From positions 1 through 6,104 of the forward strand of contig JAGVFE010000023.1 of the NCBI GenBank assembly GCA_020057765.1: a stretch of DNA of 6,104 nucleotides, in the 5' to 3' direction. Position numbers and translations under genes: made by a program. This stretch comes from Candidatus Woesebacteria bacterium (GTDB lineage: Bacteria > Patescibacteriota > Microgenomatia > UBA10105 > UBA927). The notes under the pieces were generated by a model. The model did not search any database, was not told the origin of the DNA, and was given only the letters and a program-made list of their open reading frames with translations. Shown one piece after another: positions 1 to 5,634 of the stretch (position 1 is its first letter; each line of letters opens with the position of its first letter).

Positions 1-62
1 GATGTGTTGCTTGGCGGGAAGAAAAGAAAGAGTAGCAAGGAAGATGTTTTAATTTATTACCT
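1..62 (+). other. Leader region before greA, possible end of an upstream gene
   Basis: The first 62 bases hold no complete gene. All three plus frames are open from base 1 for a short distance, with stops at 33-35, 50-52 and 88-90, so the 3' end of an upstream gene could lie here but its frame cannot be decided. No terminator is seen before greA. The candidate -10 element at 45-53 is the only recognisable signal. Confidence 0.3.
45..53 (+). promoter_or_regulatory. Candidate extended -10 promoter for greA
   Basis: A TG dinucleotide at 45-46 followed by TTTAAT at 48-53 fits an extended -10 element (TGn plus five of six bases of TATAAT). No convincing -35 lies upstream. Transcription would start near 60, leaving only a few bases before the greA ATG at 63, so the message would be almost leaderless. 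This agrees with the lack of a Shine-Dalgarno site at usable distance; the purine run AAGGAAG at 37-43 is about 19 nt away from the ATG. The assignment rests on the motif alone. Confidence 0.35.
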
Positions 63-527
63 ATGGACAATAATCATCACATGGTCATGACCAAAGATGG
101 CCTGGCCCACCTAAAAACTGAATACGACGAGCTGGTCAACGTAAAGCGACCAGGAGTGGTCAAACGCCTCTCGGATGCGCGAGATTTAGGAGACCTTTCC
201 GAAAACAGCGAGTATGCAGCAGCCAAACAGGATTTAGCATTCATCGACGGCAGAATCGCCGAGCTCGAAGCGATTCTTCACAGCGCAAAGGTGGTATCCT
301 CGCACGGCAAGACCAGTGTGGATGTGGGCTGCAAAGTTACCCTCCACATCAACGGAAAAAAGGAAGTTTTTACTGTAGTTGGCGAGTGGGAAGCAGATCC
401 GTCGCAGAAGAAAATTTCCCACGAGTCTCCGTTGGGCCGCGCCCTCATGGGCAAAAAGCCGGGAGACAAGGTGGAAGTAGAAGCCCCGGCGGGCAAAATC
501 CTCTACAAAATATTGCATATTGAATAA
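63..527 (+). CDS. greA: Transcription elongation factor GreA
   Basis: GreA binds in the secondary channel of RNA polymerase and stimulates cleavage of the 3' end of backtracked RNA so that stalled complexes resume. The 154-residue product has the family's usual length and two-domain layout. An N-terminal antiparallel coiled coil spans about residues 10-78 and carries the signature GDLSENSEY at 43-51, whose acidic tip residues D44 and E47 correspond to the catalytic Asp/Glu pair of the family. A C-terminal FKBP-like domain (about 82-154) includes the conserved SPLGRALMGKKPGD stretch. The ATG at 63 is the first start, but Met7 (81) and Met9 (87) are also possible because no ribosome binding site separates them; MTKDGL at 9-14 is where family alignments usually begin. 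The gene appears to be transcribed alone or with the mini-ORF behind it, ending at the terminator near 675. Confidence 0.96.
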   Translation: MDNNHHMVMTKDGLAHLKTEYDELVNVKRPGVVKRLSDARDLGDLSENSEYAAAKQDLAFIDGRIAELEAILHSAKVVSSHGKTSVDVGCKVTLHINGKKEVFTVVGEWEADPSQKKISHESPLGRALMGKKPGDKVEVEAPAGKILYKILHIE

Positions 528-541
528 GAGTAGATTATAAT
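513..541 (+). promoter_or_regulatory. Strong sigma70-type promoter at the 3' end of greA
   Basis: A perfect -10 hexamer TATAAT (536-541) lies 17 bp downstream of TTGCAT (513-518), a fair -35 whose first three bases match consensus. The spacing is optimal. The -35 sits inside the last codons of greA, and the -10 lies just after its stop. The predicted start is near 548, immediately before the ATG of the 25-codon ORF at 550. It is the best promoter match in the window and would drive a transcript of about 130 nt if the terminator at 651-675 is used, or the GNAT-like/M20 genes if it is read through. Confidence 0.6.
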
Positions 542-549
542 AATCACGT

Positions 550-627
550 ATGAATAATTTTGCAGTTGTTGCAGTCAAGAAAAGCAAGAAACAAACCCGT
601 CTTTGGAGGGGAGCGATCGTGGTGTAA
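550..627 (+). CDS. 25-codon mini-ORF, possible leader peptide or small protein
   Basis: ATG at 550 opens a 25-residue reading frame ending in TAA at 625-627. The peptide starts hydrophobic (MNNFAVVAV), has a basic middle (KKSKKQTR, residues 10-17) and a single Trp at residue 19. It lies directly downstream of the window's best promoter, with only about 2 nt of predicted leader, and about 23 nt upstream of a strong terminator. It is therefore either a leaderless small protein, a leader peptide controlling the genes behind the terminator, or a chance ORF within a small RNA. I recognise no family. Its codons 19-23 contain the segment able to pair with the terminator arm. The length is too short for codon statistics to decide. 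Confidence 0.35.
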   Translation: MNNFAVVAVKKSKKQTRLWRGAIVV

Positions 628-658
628 CAAAAGTAAAAAATATCGCATCGAACCCCTC
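606..658 (+). promoter_or_regulatory. Possible antiterminator pairing
   Basis: GAGGGG at 606-611 is fully complementary to CCCCTC at 653-658, the 5' arm of the terminator. CGAT at 614-617 can also pair with ATCG at 647-650, leaving a symmetric two-by-two internal loop (AG/AA). The resulting ten-pair structure would exclude the terminator hairpin. The 5' strand lies within codons 19-23 of the mini-ORF, so a translating or stalled ribosome could influence the choice. The pairing is seen in the sequence; a regulatory role is inferred. Confidence 0.3.
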
Positions 659-675
659 AATTGAGGGGTTTTTTT
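651..675 (+). terminator. Rho-independent terminator
   Basis: A perfect 20-base inverted repeat at 651-670 forms an eight-pair stem (AACCCCTC with GAGGGGTT) around an AATT loop, followed by an unbroken T run at 669-675. This is a textbook intrinsic terminator for plus-strand transcripts coming from greA and from the promoter at 513-541. The minus-strand side lacks an immediate T tract, so it is unlikely to act in both directions. The GNAT-like gene begins 24 nt after the T run with no promoter of its own that I can see, so its expression probably depends on readthrough or regulated antitermination. Confidence 0.85.
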
Positions 676-682
676 GTGGTTG

Positions 683-690
683 AAAGGGGG
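683..690 (+). promoter_or_regulatory. Ribosome binding site deciding the ATG at 699
   Basis: The purine run AAAGGGGG (683-690) lies 8 nt before ATG 699, a standard Shine-Dalgarno distance. A GTG at 690 is in the same frame but overlaps this run, so ATG 699 is the better start. It is the clearest ribosome binding site in the window. Confidence 0.6.
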
Positions 691-698
691 TGATAATT

Positions 699-1223
699 AT
701 GAAAAATCATGAAGAACCAGGAGTATTTGATTTTCCTGATCACGAAGGTGGAAGTGTGCCGAGTAGCATCGGTGCGATTGGGGAGCCAAGACCCGATTCT
801 TTTGGTCGGCTTAAAGGCTTTTATCAACAGGTTGTTAACTGCCAACAGACCCTAACAGAAGTAGTTTGTCAATTTTGGTCTGGTGTTGGACAACTTAACG
901 ATGGTGGAAAATATACACGCGTTCAGCACCGCGCGATATTTGAGCGCGCTGTATTAGAGCAAAACTCTACAGAATTACAACCATGTGTCGAAGCGATCAT
1001 ACCGCTTGATACAGGTCATTTGGGAACAGAGCCAACGCTTGTATATTTAGGAGAAGTCACGCCGTCTCGGAGACAAAATGAAGACGACCTCATCTCGATT
1101 TTGGTAAATCTTGCCGCCGCCAGGCGCGTCACACCAAGGAATCCAATTGAGATACTGGAACGTCCAAGAAATAGGGGATATGAAATTTCTATTTTATCTG
1201 AAGAAGATCGTCGGGAAGAGTAA
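699..1223 (+). CDS. N-terminal part of an interrupted GNAT-like protein
   Basis: This 174-residue open frame is well supported by its ribosome binding site and ends at TAA 1221-1223. I recognise no named family in residues 1-160. This part holds a helical stretch around FYQQVVNCQQTLTEVVCQFW and a strand-rich section (VEAIIPLDTG, PTLVYLGEV) with no signal peptide or membrane helix. The last residues, YEISILSEEDRREE (about 161-174), look like the first strand and start of helix 1 of a GNAT acetyltransferase domain, where the motif 'strand - S/T-E-x-D' is common. The frame stays open beyond the stop and continues straight into the remainder of that domain. The product as written would therefore end inside a fold, which suggests it is not a complete natural protein. 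Confidence 0.6.
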   Translation: MKNHEEPGVFDFPDHEGGSVPSSIGAIGEPRPDSFGRLKGFYQQVVNCQQTLTEVVCQFWSGVGQLNDGGKYTRVQHRAIFERAVLEQNSTELQPCVEAIIPLDTGHLGTEPTLVYLGEVTPSRRQNEDDLISILVNLAAARRVTPRNPIEILERPRNRGYEISILSEEDRREE

Positions 1224-1286
1224 GTAAGAGACCAAATCGCAGGTCTGTACGAACGTTTTGGCTGGTCAAGGGAAGAAGTCGGGACT

Positions 1287-1751
1287 ATGCTACAAAACCC
1301 AAATAATATTCTCTGTGTAGCAAAAAGGAATGGAGGGATTGTTTCATCAGGAATTGGGGAGATAGCGGCGATTCCTTTAGACAACACACAATTTCGTATT
1401 GCTGAACTCACGGAAGCAGCAACTCTTGCTGAGCATGAGAGTAATGGGTGTTATGCAGCAATTTCAACAACAATCCTTTCAGAGCTCGCGCGCCGATCAC
1501 GGGCACATGAAATATTTGACGGAGAACTCGATTTGGTATTTGGAGAGAGCAATGGGTTGTCGCCAGGAGTTTTGAGGGTAGCGGCTACACAAGCAAGGAC
1601 GTTTTCCACAAATGTTGCAGGATCGTACGGATTTGAAGGAAGAGGTATTTTGAGACAGCAAGTGCCGATATCCGGACCGTTTCGAAGAACCTCATATAAT
1701 GATCTAGTCGTTACGTCTCTTACGAGAAGCAACTTGTACGGCATGTTTTGA
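1287..1751 (+). CDS. C-terminal GNAT-like acetyltransferase fragment
   Basis: This 154-residue frame begins at the first usable start after the internal stop, but protein-like sequence extends upstream to 1224, so ATG 1287 is probably an internal methionine. It holds the core of a GNAT-like fold: a strand pair ILCVAKRNGGIVSSGIGEI (residues 8-26), then IAELTEAATLAEHESNGCYAA (38-58), which sits where the acetyl-CoA pyrophosphate loop (R/Q-x-x-G-x-G/A) should be and is a degenerate match. The C-terminal half (GFEGRGILRQQVPISG, then YNDLVV) resembles the pattern 'GF..-G-L.n...I.g...-m-D' of beta-lysine acetyltransferase (AblB)-type proteins. Specific substrate is unknown. A weak GGAAG at 1271-1275 could allow reinitiation, which would give a protein lacking the first helix. 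The stop overlaps a TTG of the next gene's frame. Confidence 0.55.
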   Translation: MLQNPNNILCVAKRNGGIVSSGIGEIAAIPLDNTQFRIAELTEAATLAEHESNGCYAAISTTILSELARRSRAHEIFDGELDLVFGESNGLSPGVLRVAATQARTFSTNVAGSYGFEGRGILRQQVPISGPFRRTSYNDLVVTSLTRSNLYGMF

Positions 1752-1753
1752 TT

Positions 1754-2845
1754 ATGAATACGATACTACTCGAGCGCATGGTCAGTCTTAATTCCGTGTA
1801 TCCCAACGAATACCGTCTTGGGAAGTTTTTATGTGCGTATCTTGCAAAACATGGATTTCTTGTAATGACACAGAGAGTTGCGGCAAAGCGTTTTAACATT
1901 TTTGCCAGGCGTGGAGCAGCCAAAAAAGCAGTGATGTTCTATGGTCACCTAGATACAGTGCCGGTAATAAATCCTACAAAGTGGAGAACTGACCCATTTC
2001 ATCTTACTCATCGTCAGGGAAGATTATATGGGTTAGGAACCTATGACATGAAAGGAGGAATAGCGGCGTTTCTAGATGCGTCTGTTCGTTCTGATAGCTA
2101 TATCAAAATATTTCTTGCAGTTGATGAGGAGTGGATATCAGAAGGAGCATGGACCGCAATAAAGCACCGGAGGGATTTTTTCTCCGACGTTAACCTTGTC
2201 ATATCACCGGAGCCGAATTTTGGTCTAGGCACATACGGGATTGTAAGAGGTAGGACCGGTCGATTCATTTTTACCGTAAATTTTGATGGAAAGCCGGCAC
2301 ACGTAGCTCAATATCAAGAGAGTGTTGATGCGGTGTCAATGATGGGGAAATTTATTTCGGATTTCTATGCCGCAAGAGAAAAATTATTTCTTTCCGGTGG
2401 AACATTTGTCCAGATACGCAGGGTGACGGGAGAAGCGATCGGTATGAGTGTTTGCGGAAACGCATCAGTAGACATAGAAGTGTTGGGGAATTATCAAGAT
2501 TCGATATCAGATATTCAGGGGCGATTACAATCGCTTACGGATGTTAGTGTACGCGTAAAAGCGAGAAAAACACCGTATTTGCCAGGATATTTTTTCTCGA
2601 CTTTTCCGTATCAACAGAGTATCGCCAATATAATCAGATTCCATACGAAAAAGGAAATGAAGCTACACGTGAGGCAGTCGGTAAGTGACGATAATGTGTT
2701 GGCAACGCTTGGTATCCCGGTTATCACGTGGGGACCAAGTGGAGGCAATGCTCATGAACCCAATGAGTACGTCGAAAAATCTTCTCTCGAGACTCTGTCA
2801 AAAATGTTTCATGACGTATTGGTTAAGTCTGCAGTTGCGTATTGA
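1754..2845 (+). CDS. M20-family metallo-amidohydrolase (ArgE/DapE-like)
   Basis: This cytoplasmic zinc-dependent hydrolase of 363 residues cleaves an amide bond of an N-acyl amino acid or small peptide. The family signature is complete: GHLDTVPV with ligands H65 and D67, YDMKGGIAA with bridging D98, VDEEW with catalytic E125 and metal ligand E126, E153 in SPEP as third ligand, and the late H334 in GGNAHEPNEYV. Residues about 165-275 form the lid/dimerisation domain, including GKPAHVA. Length is typical for ArgE/DapE/ACY1 enzymes. ATG 1754 is chosen over an upstream in-frame TTG (1748) that overlaps the previous stop. No Shine-Dalgarno is evident, so translation is probably coupled to the preceding gene. 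The substrate cannot be read from the sequence: acetylornithine, succinyl-diaminopimelate, acyl-lysine or a dipeptide are all possible, and no other arginine or lysine biosynthesis gene is nearby. Confidence 0.88.
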   Translation: MNTILLERMVSLNSVYPNEYRLGKFLCAYLAKHGFLVMTQRVAAKRFNIFARRGAAKKAVMFYGHLDTVPVINPTKWRTDPFHLTHRQGRLYGLGTYDMKGGIAAFLDASVRSDSYIKIFLAVDEEWISEGAWTAIKHRRDFFSDVNLVISPEPNFGLGTYGIVRGRTGRFIFTVNFDGKPAHVAQYQESVDAVSMMGKFISDFYAAREKLFLSGGTFVQIRRVTGEAIGMSVCGNASVDIEVLGNYQDSISDIQGRLQSLTDVSVRVKARKTPYLPGYFFSTFPYQQSIANIIRFHTKKEMKLHVRQSVSDDNVLATLGIPVITWGPSGGNAHEPNEYVEKSSLETLSKMFHDVLVKSAVAY

Positions 2846-2868
2846 GTGGTTTTTGCAAAAAAGTAGGG

Positions 2869-2885
2869 TACAATAAGAGAATTCT
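2869..2885 (+). promoter_or_regulatory. Candidate -10 element for the lysS cluster
   Basis: TACAAT (2869-2874, five of six bases of consensus) lies 11 nt before the lysS ATG in the 40-nt gap after the M20 gene. The best -35 candidate, at 2847-2852 (TGGTTT, spacer 16), is poor. If used, transcription would begin around 2881 and leave about 5 nt of leader. The purines AAGAGA at 2875-2880 could otherwise serve as a weak ribosome binding site for a longer transcript entering from upstream. No terminator precedes it. Confidence 0.4.
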
Positions 2886-4454
2886 ATGTTTTGGGCAGAT
2901 AAAATAGCAAAAGAAATTGTTGAGTCAGGGAAATACCGGCCATACTGGGTCGATGACATGTTCACGCCTTCCGGTCACGCACACATTGGTTCCCTCCGCG
3001 GTCCTCTGGTTCATGACATGATCCATCGCGCACTCAGGGATGCTGGCGAGCATCCGTCGTTTACCTATGTTTTTAATGATTTTGATCCCATTGACGGACT
3101 TCCGCCAGAGCTAAGCGATACATTCTCTAAATATTTGGGGTTTCCTCTTCGCAAAGCACCCGCTCCCGAAAAAGGGTATGAGAGTTTTGCGGATTTTTTC
3201 GCAAAAGATTTTCAAAAAGTGCTGAAAAGCTTGGGTTTTGCAGCGACGTATTTGTCATCCTGGGATATGTATCACGAAGGAAAATTCAATGAAGTTATTC
3301 GGGAGGCATTGGATAATTCCGAAAGGATACAGGATATCTATCAGCAAGTAAGTGGCAGCAAAAAACGTGAAAAAGGCTGGTTACCGCTGCAAGTCATTTG
3401 TGAAAAATGTGGAAAATTAGGAACAACCCGAGTTCACAATTGGGACGGAGACACAGTGTCCTATGCGTGTGAATCCGCAATGGTTACATGGGCCAAAGGC
3501 TGTGGATATAATGGGAAAATTAGTCCGTTTGATGGGAACGGAAAACTTCCATGGAAAGTGGATTGGCCGGCACATTGGAAAGTACTTGGTATCACCATCG
3601 AAGGAGCAGGAAAAGACCACTCTTCTGCCGGTGGTTCCCGCGACATCGCACGTGCATTATGTGACGAGGTTTTCCATGTTCCTGACCCGTACAACTTGCC
3701 GTATGAATTTTTTCTTATCGGTGGAAAGAAAATGTCGTCTTCTAAGGGTTTGGGGTTGAAAGCGCGAGATTTAACGACGTTTTTGCCTCCTTCTGTCGGT
3801 AGGTTTTTATTTACGCGCACCGACCATCGACAAGCAATCGAATTTGATCCGATTGGGACGATGGCAATACCTGATCTATTTGATGAATATGATCATTGTT
3901 GGCAGTCTTATATTGATGAGTCTGATCAAAATTTAGCACGTGCCTTTATTTTGGCACAAACTGATCAGTTGCCACCAAAAAAACCAATGTTTTTGCCACG
4001 CTTCCGCGATATTGCAAACTATATTCAGTTGCCTAATGTCGATTTGGTAGCGCAAATTGCCAAGGGAAAAGGAAGTGCGTTGACCAGCCAAGAGCAGTTG
4101 ATACTTGAAGAACGAAAGAGATATGCGACCATTTGGGTGCAAATCTATGCGCCTGATGACTACCGTTTCCAAATGACCACAGAGGTTTCTCCTGAAGTAT
4201 CCGGATTAACCAAAGAGCAAAAAAACTATCTTGCCGATATTATTCCGCTCGTTGAAAGCAATACAGAGGCAGATGATTTACAACTAAAACTCTATGAAGC
4301 AGCCAAAGCGCTCTCTATTGATTCTAAAAAAGCATTTACTGCTATTTACATAGCTCTTTTGGGAAAGACTCATGGACCCAAGGCAGGATGGCTTTTGCGG
4401 TCCTACCCCACAGAGGTGGTAGTTGAGCGGTTGCGACAGATAACTATTTTATGA
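2886..4454 (+). CDS. lysS: Lysyl-tRNA synthetase, class I
   Basis: This enzyme charges tRNA-Lys with lysine using ATP. Unlike the common bacterial class II LysRS, it belongs to class I, the form of most archaea and some bacteria. The Rossmann-fold signatures are present: the HIGH-type motif in PSGHAHIGS (residues 28-36) and the KMSKS-type loop KMSSSK (282-287). Cysteines C172, C175, C195 and C206 lie in an insertion like the zinc-binding module of the family. The C-terminal helical anticodon-binding cage ends with the conserved AIYIALLGKTHGPKAGWLL. At 522 residues it is full length with no missing motif. Its stop overlaps the start of the HD gene by four bases (ATGA), indicating translational coupling. 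Class I LysRS is frequent in Patescibacteria, which is part of the lineage argument. Confidence 0.96.
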   Translation: MFWADKIAKEIVESGKYRPYWVDDMFTPSGHAHIGSLRGPLVHDMIHRALRDAGEHPSFTYVFNDFDPIDGLPPELSDTFSKYLGFPLRKAPAPEKGYESFADFFAKDFQKVLKSLGFAATYLSSWDMYHEGKFNEVIREALDNSERIQDIYQQVSGSKKREKGWLPLQVICEKCGKLGTTRVHNWDGDTVSYACESAMVTWAKGCGYNGKISPFDGNGKLPWKVDWPAHWKVLGITIEGAGKDHSSAGGSRDIARALCDEVFHVPDPYNLPYEFFLIGGKKMSSSKGLGLKARDLTTFLPPSVGRFLFTRTDHRQAIEFDPIGTMAIPDLFDEYDHCWQSYIDESDQNLARAFILAQTDQLPPKKPMFLPRFRDIANYIQLPNVDLVAQIAKGKGSALTSQEQLILEERKRYATIWVQIYAPDDYRFQMTTEVSPEVSGLTKEQKNYLADIIPLVESNTEADDLQLKLYEAAKALSIDSKKAFTAIYIALLGKTHGPKAGWLLRSYPTEVVVERLRQITIL

Positions 4455-5017
4455 TTACTAAAATTCAGGCTCTCGATTTGCTTCATACCCATACACAAAA
4501 TCAAAACCTTCGGCGGCATATGTACGCCGTAGGTGCTGTGATGAAAACGCTGGCCGTAAAGCTCGGTGGAGACCCTGATATTTGGGAAATCTTGGGGCTT
4601 CTTCACGATGCGGATTGGGAAGAGACCAAGGACGCGCCGGAAAAGCATACCGTCAAGACGCTTGCATGGCTTAACGAATTAGGAATTGCAGAAGGCCCGC
4701 TCGTCCACGCATTTCAATCACATAACACGAAGCACACGCATTTAGCTGAGCTTGAGGGAAAAATGGAGTGGGCGCTGGAGACTTGCGATGATCTGACAGG
4801 TTTTATTGTGGCGGTCACATTAGTGCGTCCCGAAAAATCACTCGCGTCCGTCACCGTCGAATCCGTTATGAAAAAATGGAAAACCAAAGAGTTCGCTAAG
4901 ACGGTTGATCGTGGTCAAATAGCCCAGTGCGAAGAAAAGCTTGGGATACCGTTGAATGATTTTATCAATCTATCCCTTTCTGCTATGCAAAATATCCACG
5001 AAGAACTTGGGTTGTAA
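4451..5017 (+). CDS. HD-domain hydrolase of unknown substrate
   Basis: A 188-residue soluble protein of the HD superfamily, metal-dependent phosphohydrolases that often act on nucleotides. Visible metal ligands are H23 (in NLRRHMYAV), the H52-D53 doublet (GLLHDADWE) and D113 or D114 (ETCDDLTGF), with additional histidines H66 and H91 (HAFQSHN) that fit the HD fold. The TGFIVA segment and the following helix resemble small bacterial HDIG-type proteins annotated as predicted hydrolases. No second catalytic domain such as RelA or GGDEF is attached. It starts within the lysS stop (ATGA) and ends 5 nt before rdgB, so it is expressed with a tRNA synthetase and a nucleotide-pool enzyme. A nucleotide or nucleotide-like substrate is a reasonable guess from this setting but is not shown. 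Confidence 0.85.
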   Translation: MITKIQALDLLHTHTQNQNLRRHMYAVGAVMKTLAVKLGGDPDIWEILGLLHDADWEETKDAPEKHTVKTLAWLNELGIAEGPLVHAFQSHNTKHTHLAELEGKMEWALETCDDLTGFIVAVTLVRPEKSLASVTVESVMKKWKTKEFAKTVDRGQIAQCEEKLGIPLNDFINLSLSAMQNIHEELGL

Positions 5018-5022
5018 ATTTC

Positions 5023-5634
5023 ATGACTAAATTGCTTATCGCTACCACAAACCCCGGAAAACTGGCTGAGCTTTCGCGTTTTCTTGACGATATTCCCATG
5101 AGCCTGGTTAGTCTCAAAGATTTTGATATTACTGATTCAGTCGAAGAGACGGGGAGTACTTTTGAGGAAAACGCAATTCTAAAGGCGAAATTTTACGCCA
5201 AAAAATTCGGCCTACCCACTCTTGCCGATGATGGGGGGTTTGAAATTGATGCACTCGGTGGCGAGCCGGGGGTCAAGTCGCACCGATGGATTCATGGAGA
5301 TAGGGAAGATACGGATGAAGAACTGATTGCCTATACCATTGAGCGTCTGAAGGGTGTTCCGTTGCCGGATCGCGGAGCACAACTTCGAGCAGTGATCGCT
5401 TTTTCATTGCCAAATGGTGAAACCAAAACCGCAACGGCAGCAATCCGCGGGGTGATACCGCTTCAGCCTTCGTCAACCAGAACCCATGGTTTTCCTTTCC
5501 GCTCATTGTTATATCTGCCCCAGATTAGTAAGTTTTATAACTTCGACGTATTGAGCAACGAAGAGAATGAAGCGTATAATCATAGAAAGAAGGCACTTGA
5601 AGAACTCAAGCCATTAATAAAAAGACTATGTTAG
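5023..5634 (+). CDS. rdgB: RdgB/HAM1-type non-canonical purine NTP pyrophosphatase
   Basis: This family hydrolyses ITP, dITP and XTP to monophosphates and pyrophosphate, keeping deaminated purines out of DNA and RNA. The 203-residue protein has the N-terminal signature ATTNPGKLAEL (residues 7-17, with T8, N10 and K13), EETGSTFEENAILKAK (41-56) with the metal-binding acidic residues, and LADDGGFEIDALGGEPGV (67-84) containing D69/D70. The C-terminal part is divergent: the usual GFGYDPIF is replaced by GFPFRSLLYLP, and the usual SHR-kAL signature reads NHRKKAL. The N-terminal active site is intact, so activity is likely, but base selectivity may differ. No Shine-Dalgarno is visible; ATG 5023 follows the HD stop by 5 nt. 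The gene's last codons overlap the serS start by 7 nt. Confidence 0.88.
   Translation: MTKLLIATTNPGKLAELSRFLDDIPMSLVSLKDFDITDSVEETGSTFEENAILKAKFYAKKFGLPTLADDGGFEIDALGGEPGVKSHRWIHGDREDTDEELIAYTIERLKGVPLPDRGAQLRAVIAFSLPNGETKTATAAIRGVIPLQPSSTRTHGFPFRSLLYLPQISKFYNFDVLSNEENEAYNHRKKALEELKPLIKRLC

Larger units (their letters stand above)
699..1751 (+). pseudogene. GNAT-like gene split by one in-frame TAA
   Basis: Reading from ATG 699, the same frame runs to TGA 1749-1751 with a single internal stop, TAA at 1221-1223 (codon 175 of 350). The codons just after the stop translate as VRDQIAGLYERFGWS and contain no ATG, GTG or TTG, yet they look like the conserved first helix of the GNAT domain. Protein-like sequence therefore extends across the stop without a frame change. 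One base substitution (from CAA, AAA or GAA) would explain it. Alternatives are a sequencing error, population variation, or stop readthrough; nothing around the TAA favours readthrough. Reassigned UAA is excluded because greA, the mini-ORF and the HD gene end in TAA. The intact protein would be about 350 residues, with an unknown N-terminal domain and a C-terminal acyltransferase-like domain. Confidence 0.7.

Noticed and set aside
234..587. Minus-strand open frame of 117 codons opposite greA
   Set aside because: It is antisense to a fully conserved GreA and crosses the promoter region at 513-541; its translation shows no recognisable domain.
548..677. Known housekeeping RNA (SRP RNA, 6S, tmRNA) or tRNA between greA and the GNAT-like gene
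   Set aside because: No GGAAG tetraloop core, tag frame, CCA end or cloverleaf pattern was recognised; only the terminator and the alternative pairing stand out.
692..697. GATAAT as a -10 element after the terminator
   Set aside because: No -35 at proper distance and the start of transcription would fall inside the coding region beyond ATG 699.
690..698. GTG at 690 as start of the GNAT-like gene
   Set aside because: It overlaps the AAAGGGGG ribosome binding site, which is correctly spaced for ATG 699.
1221..1228. TAAGTAAG, a possible 4-bp tandem duplication causing the stop
   Set aside because: Removing or adding four bases would shift the frame, yet the frame is the same on both sides, so a substitution or a 3-bp event fits better.
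1016..1411. Minus-strand open frame of 131 codons across the GNAT interruption
   Set aside because: Considered as a reason for the TAA in the plus strand, but its translation is low in recognisable structure, while plus-strand protein-like sequence continues on both sides of the stop.
1748..1753. TTG at 1748 as start of the M20 gene
   Set aside because: ATG 1754 is six bases further on, gives the expected N-terminus, and TTG has no supporting ribosome binding site.
2685..2876. Overlapping plus-strand frame of 63 codons at the end of the M20 gene
   Set aside because: It sits out of frame on the conserved C-terminus of the M20 enzyme containing H334; no independent signals.
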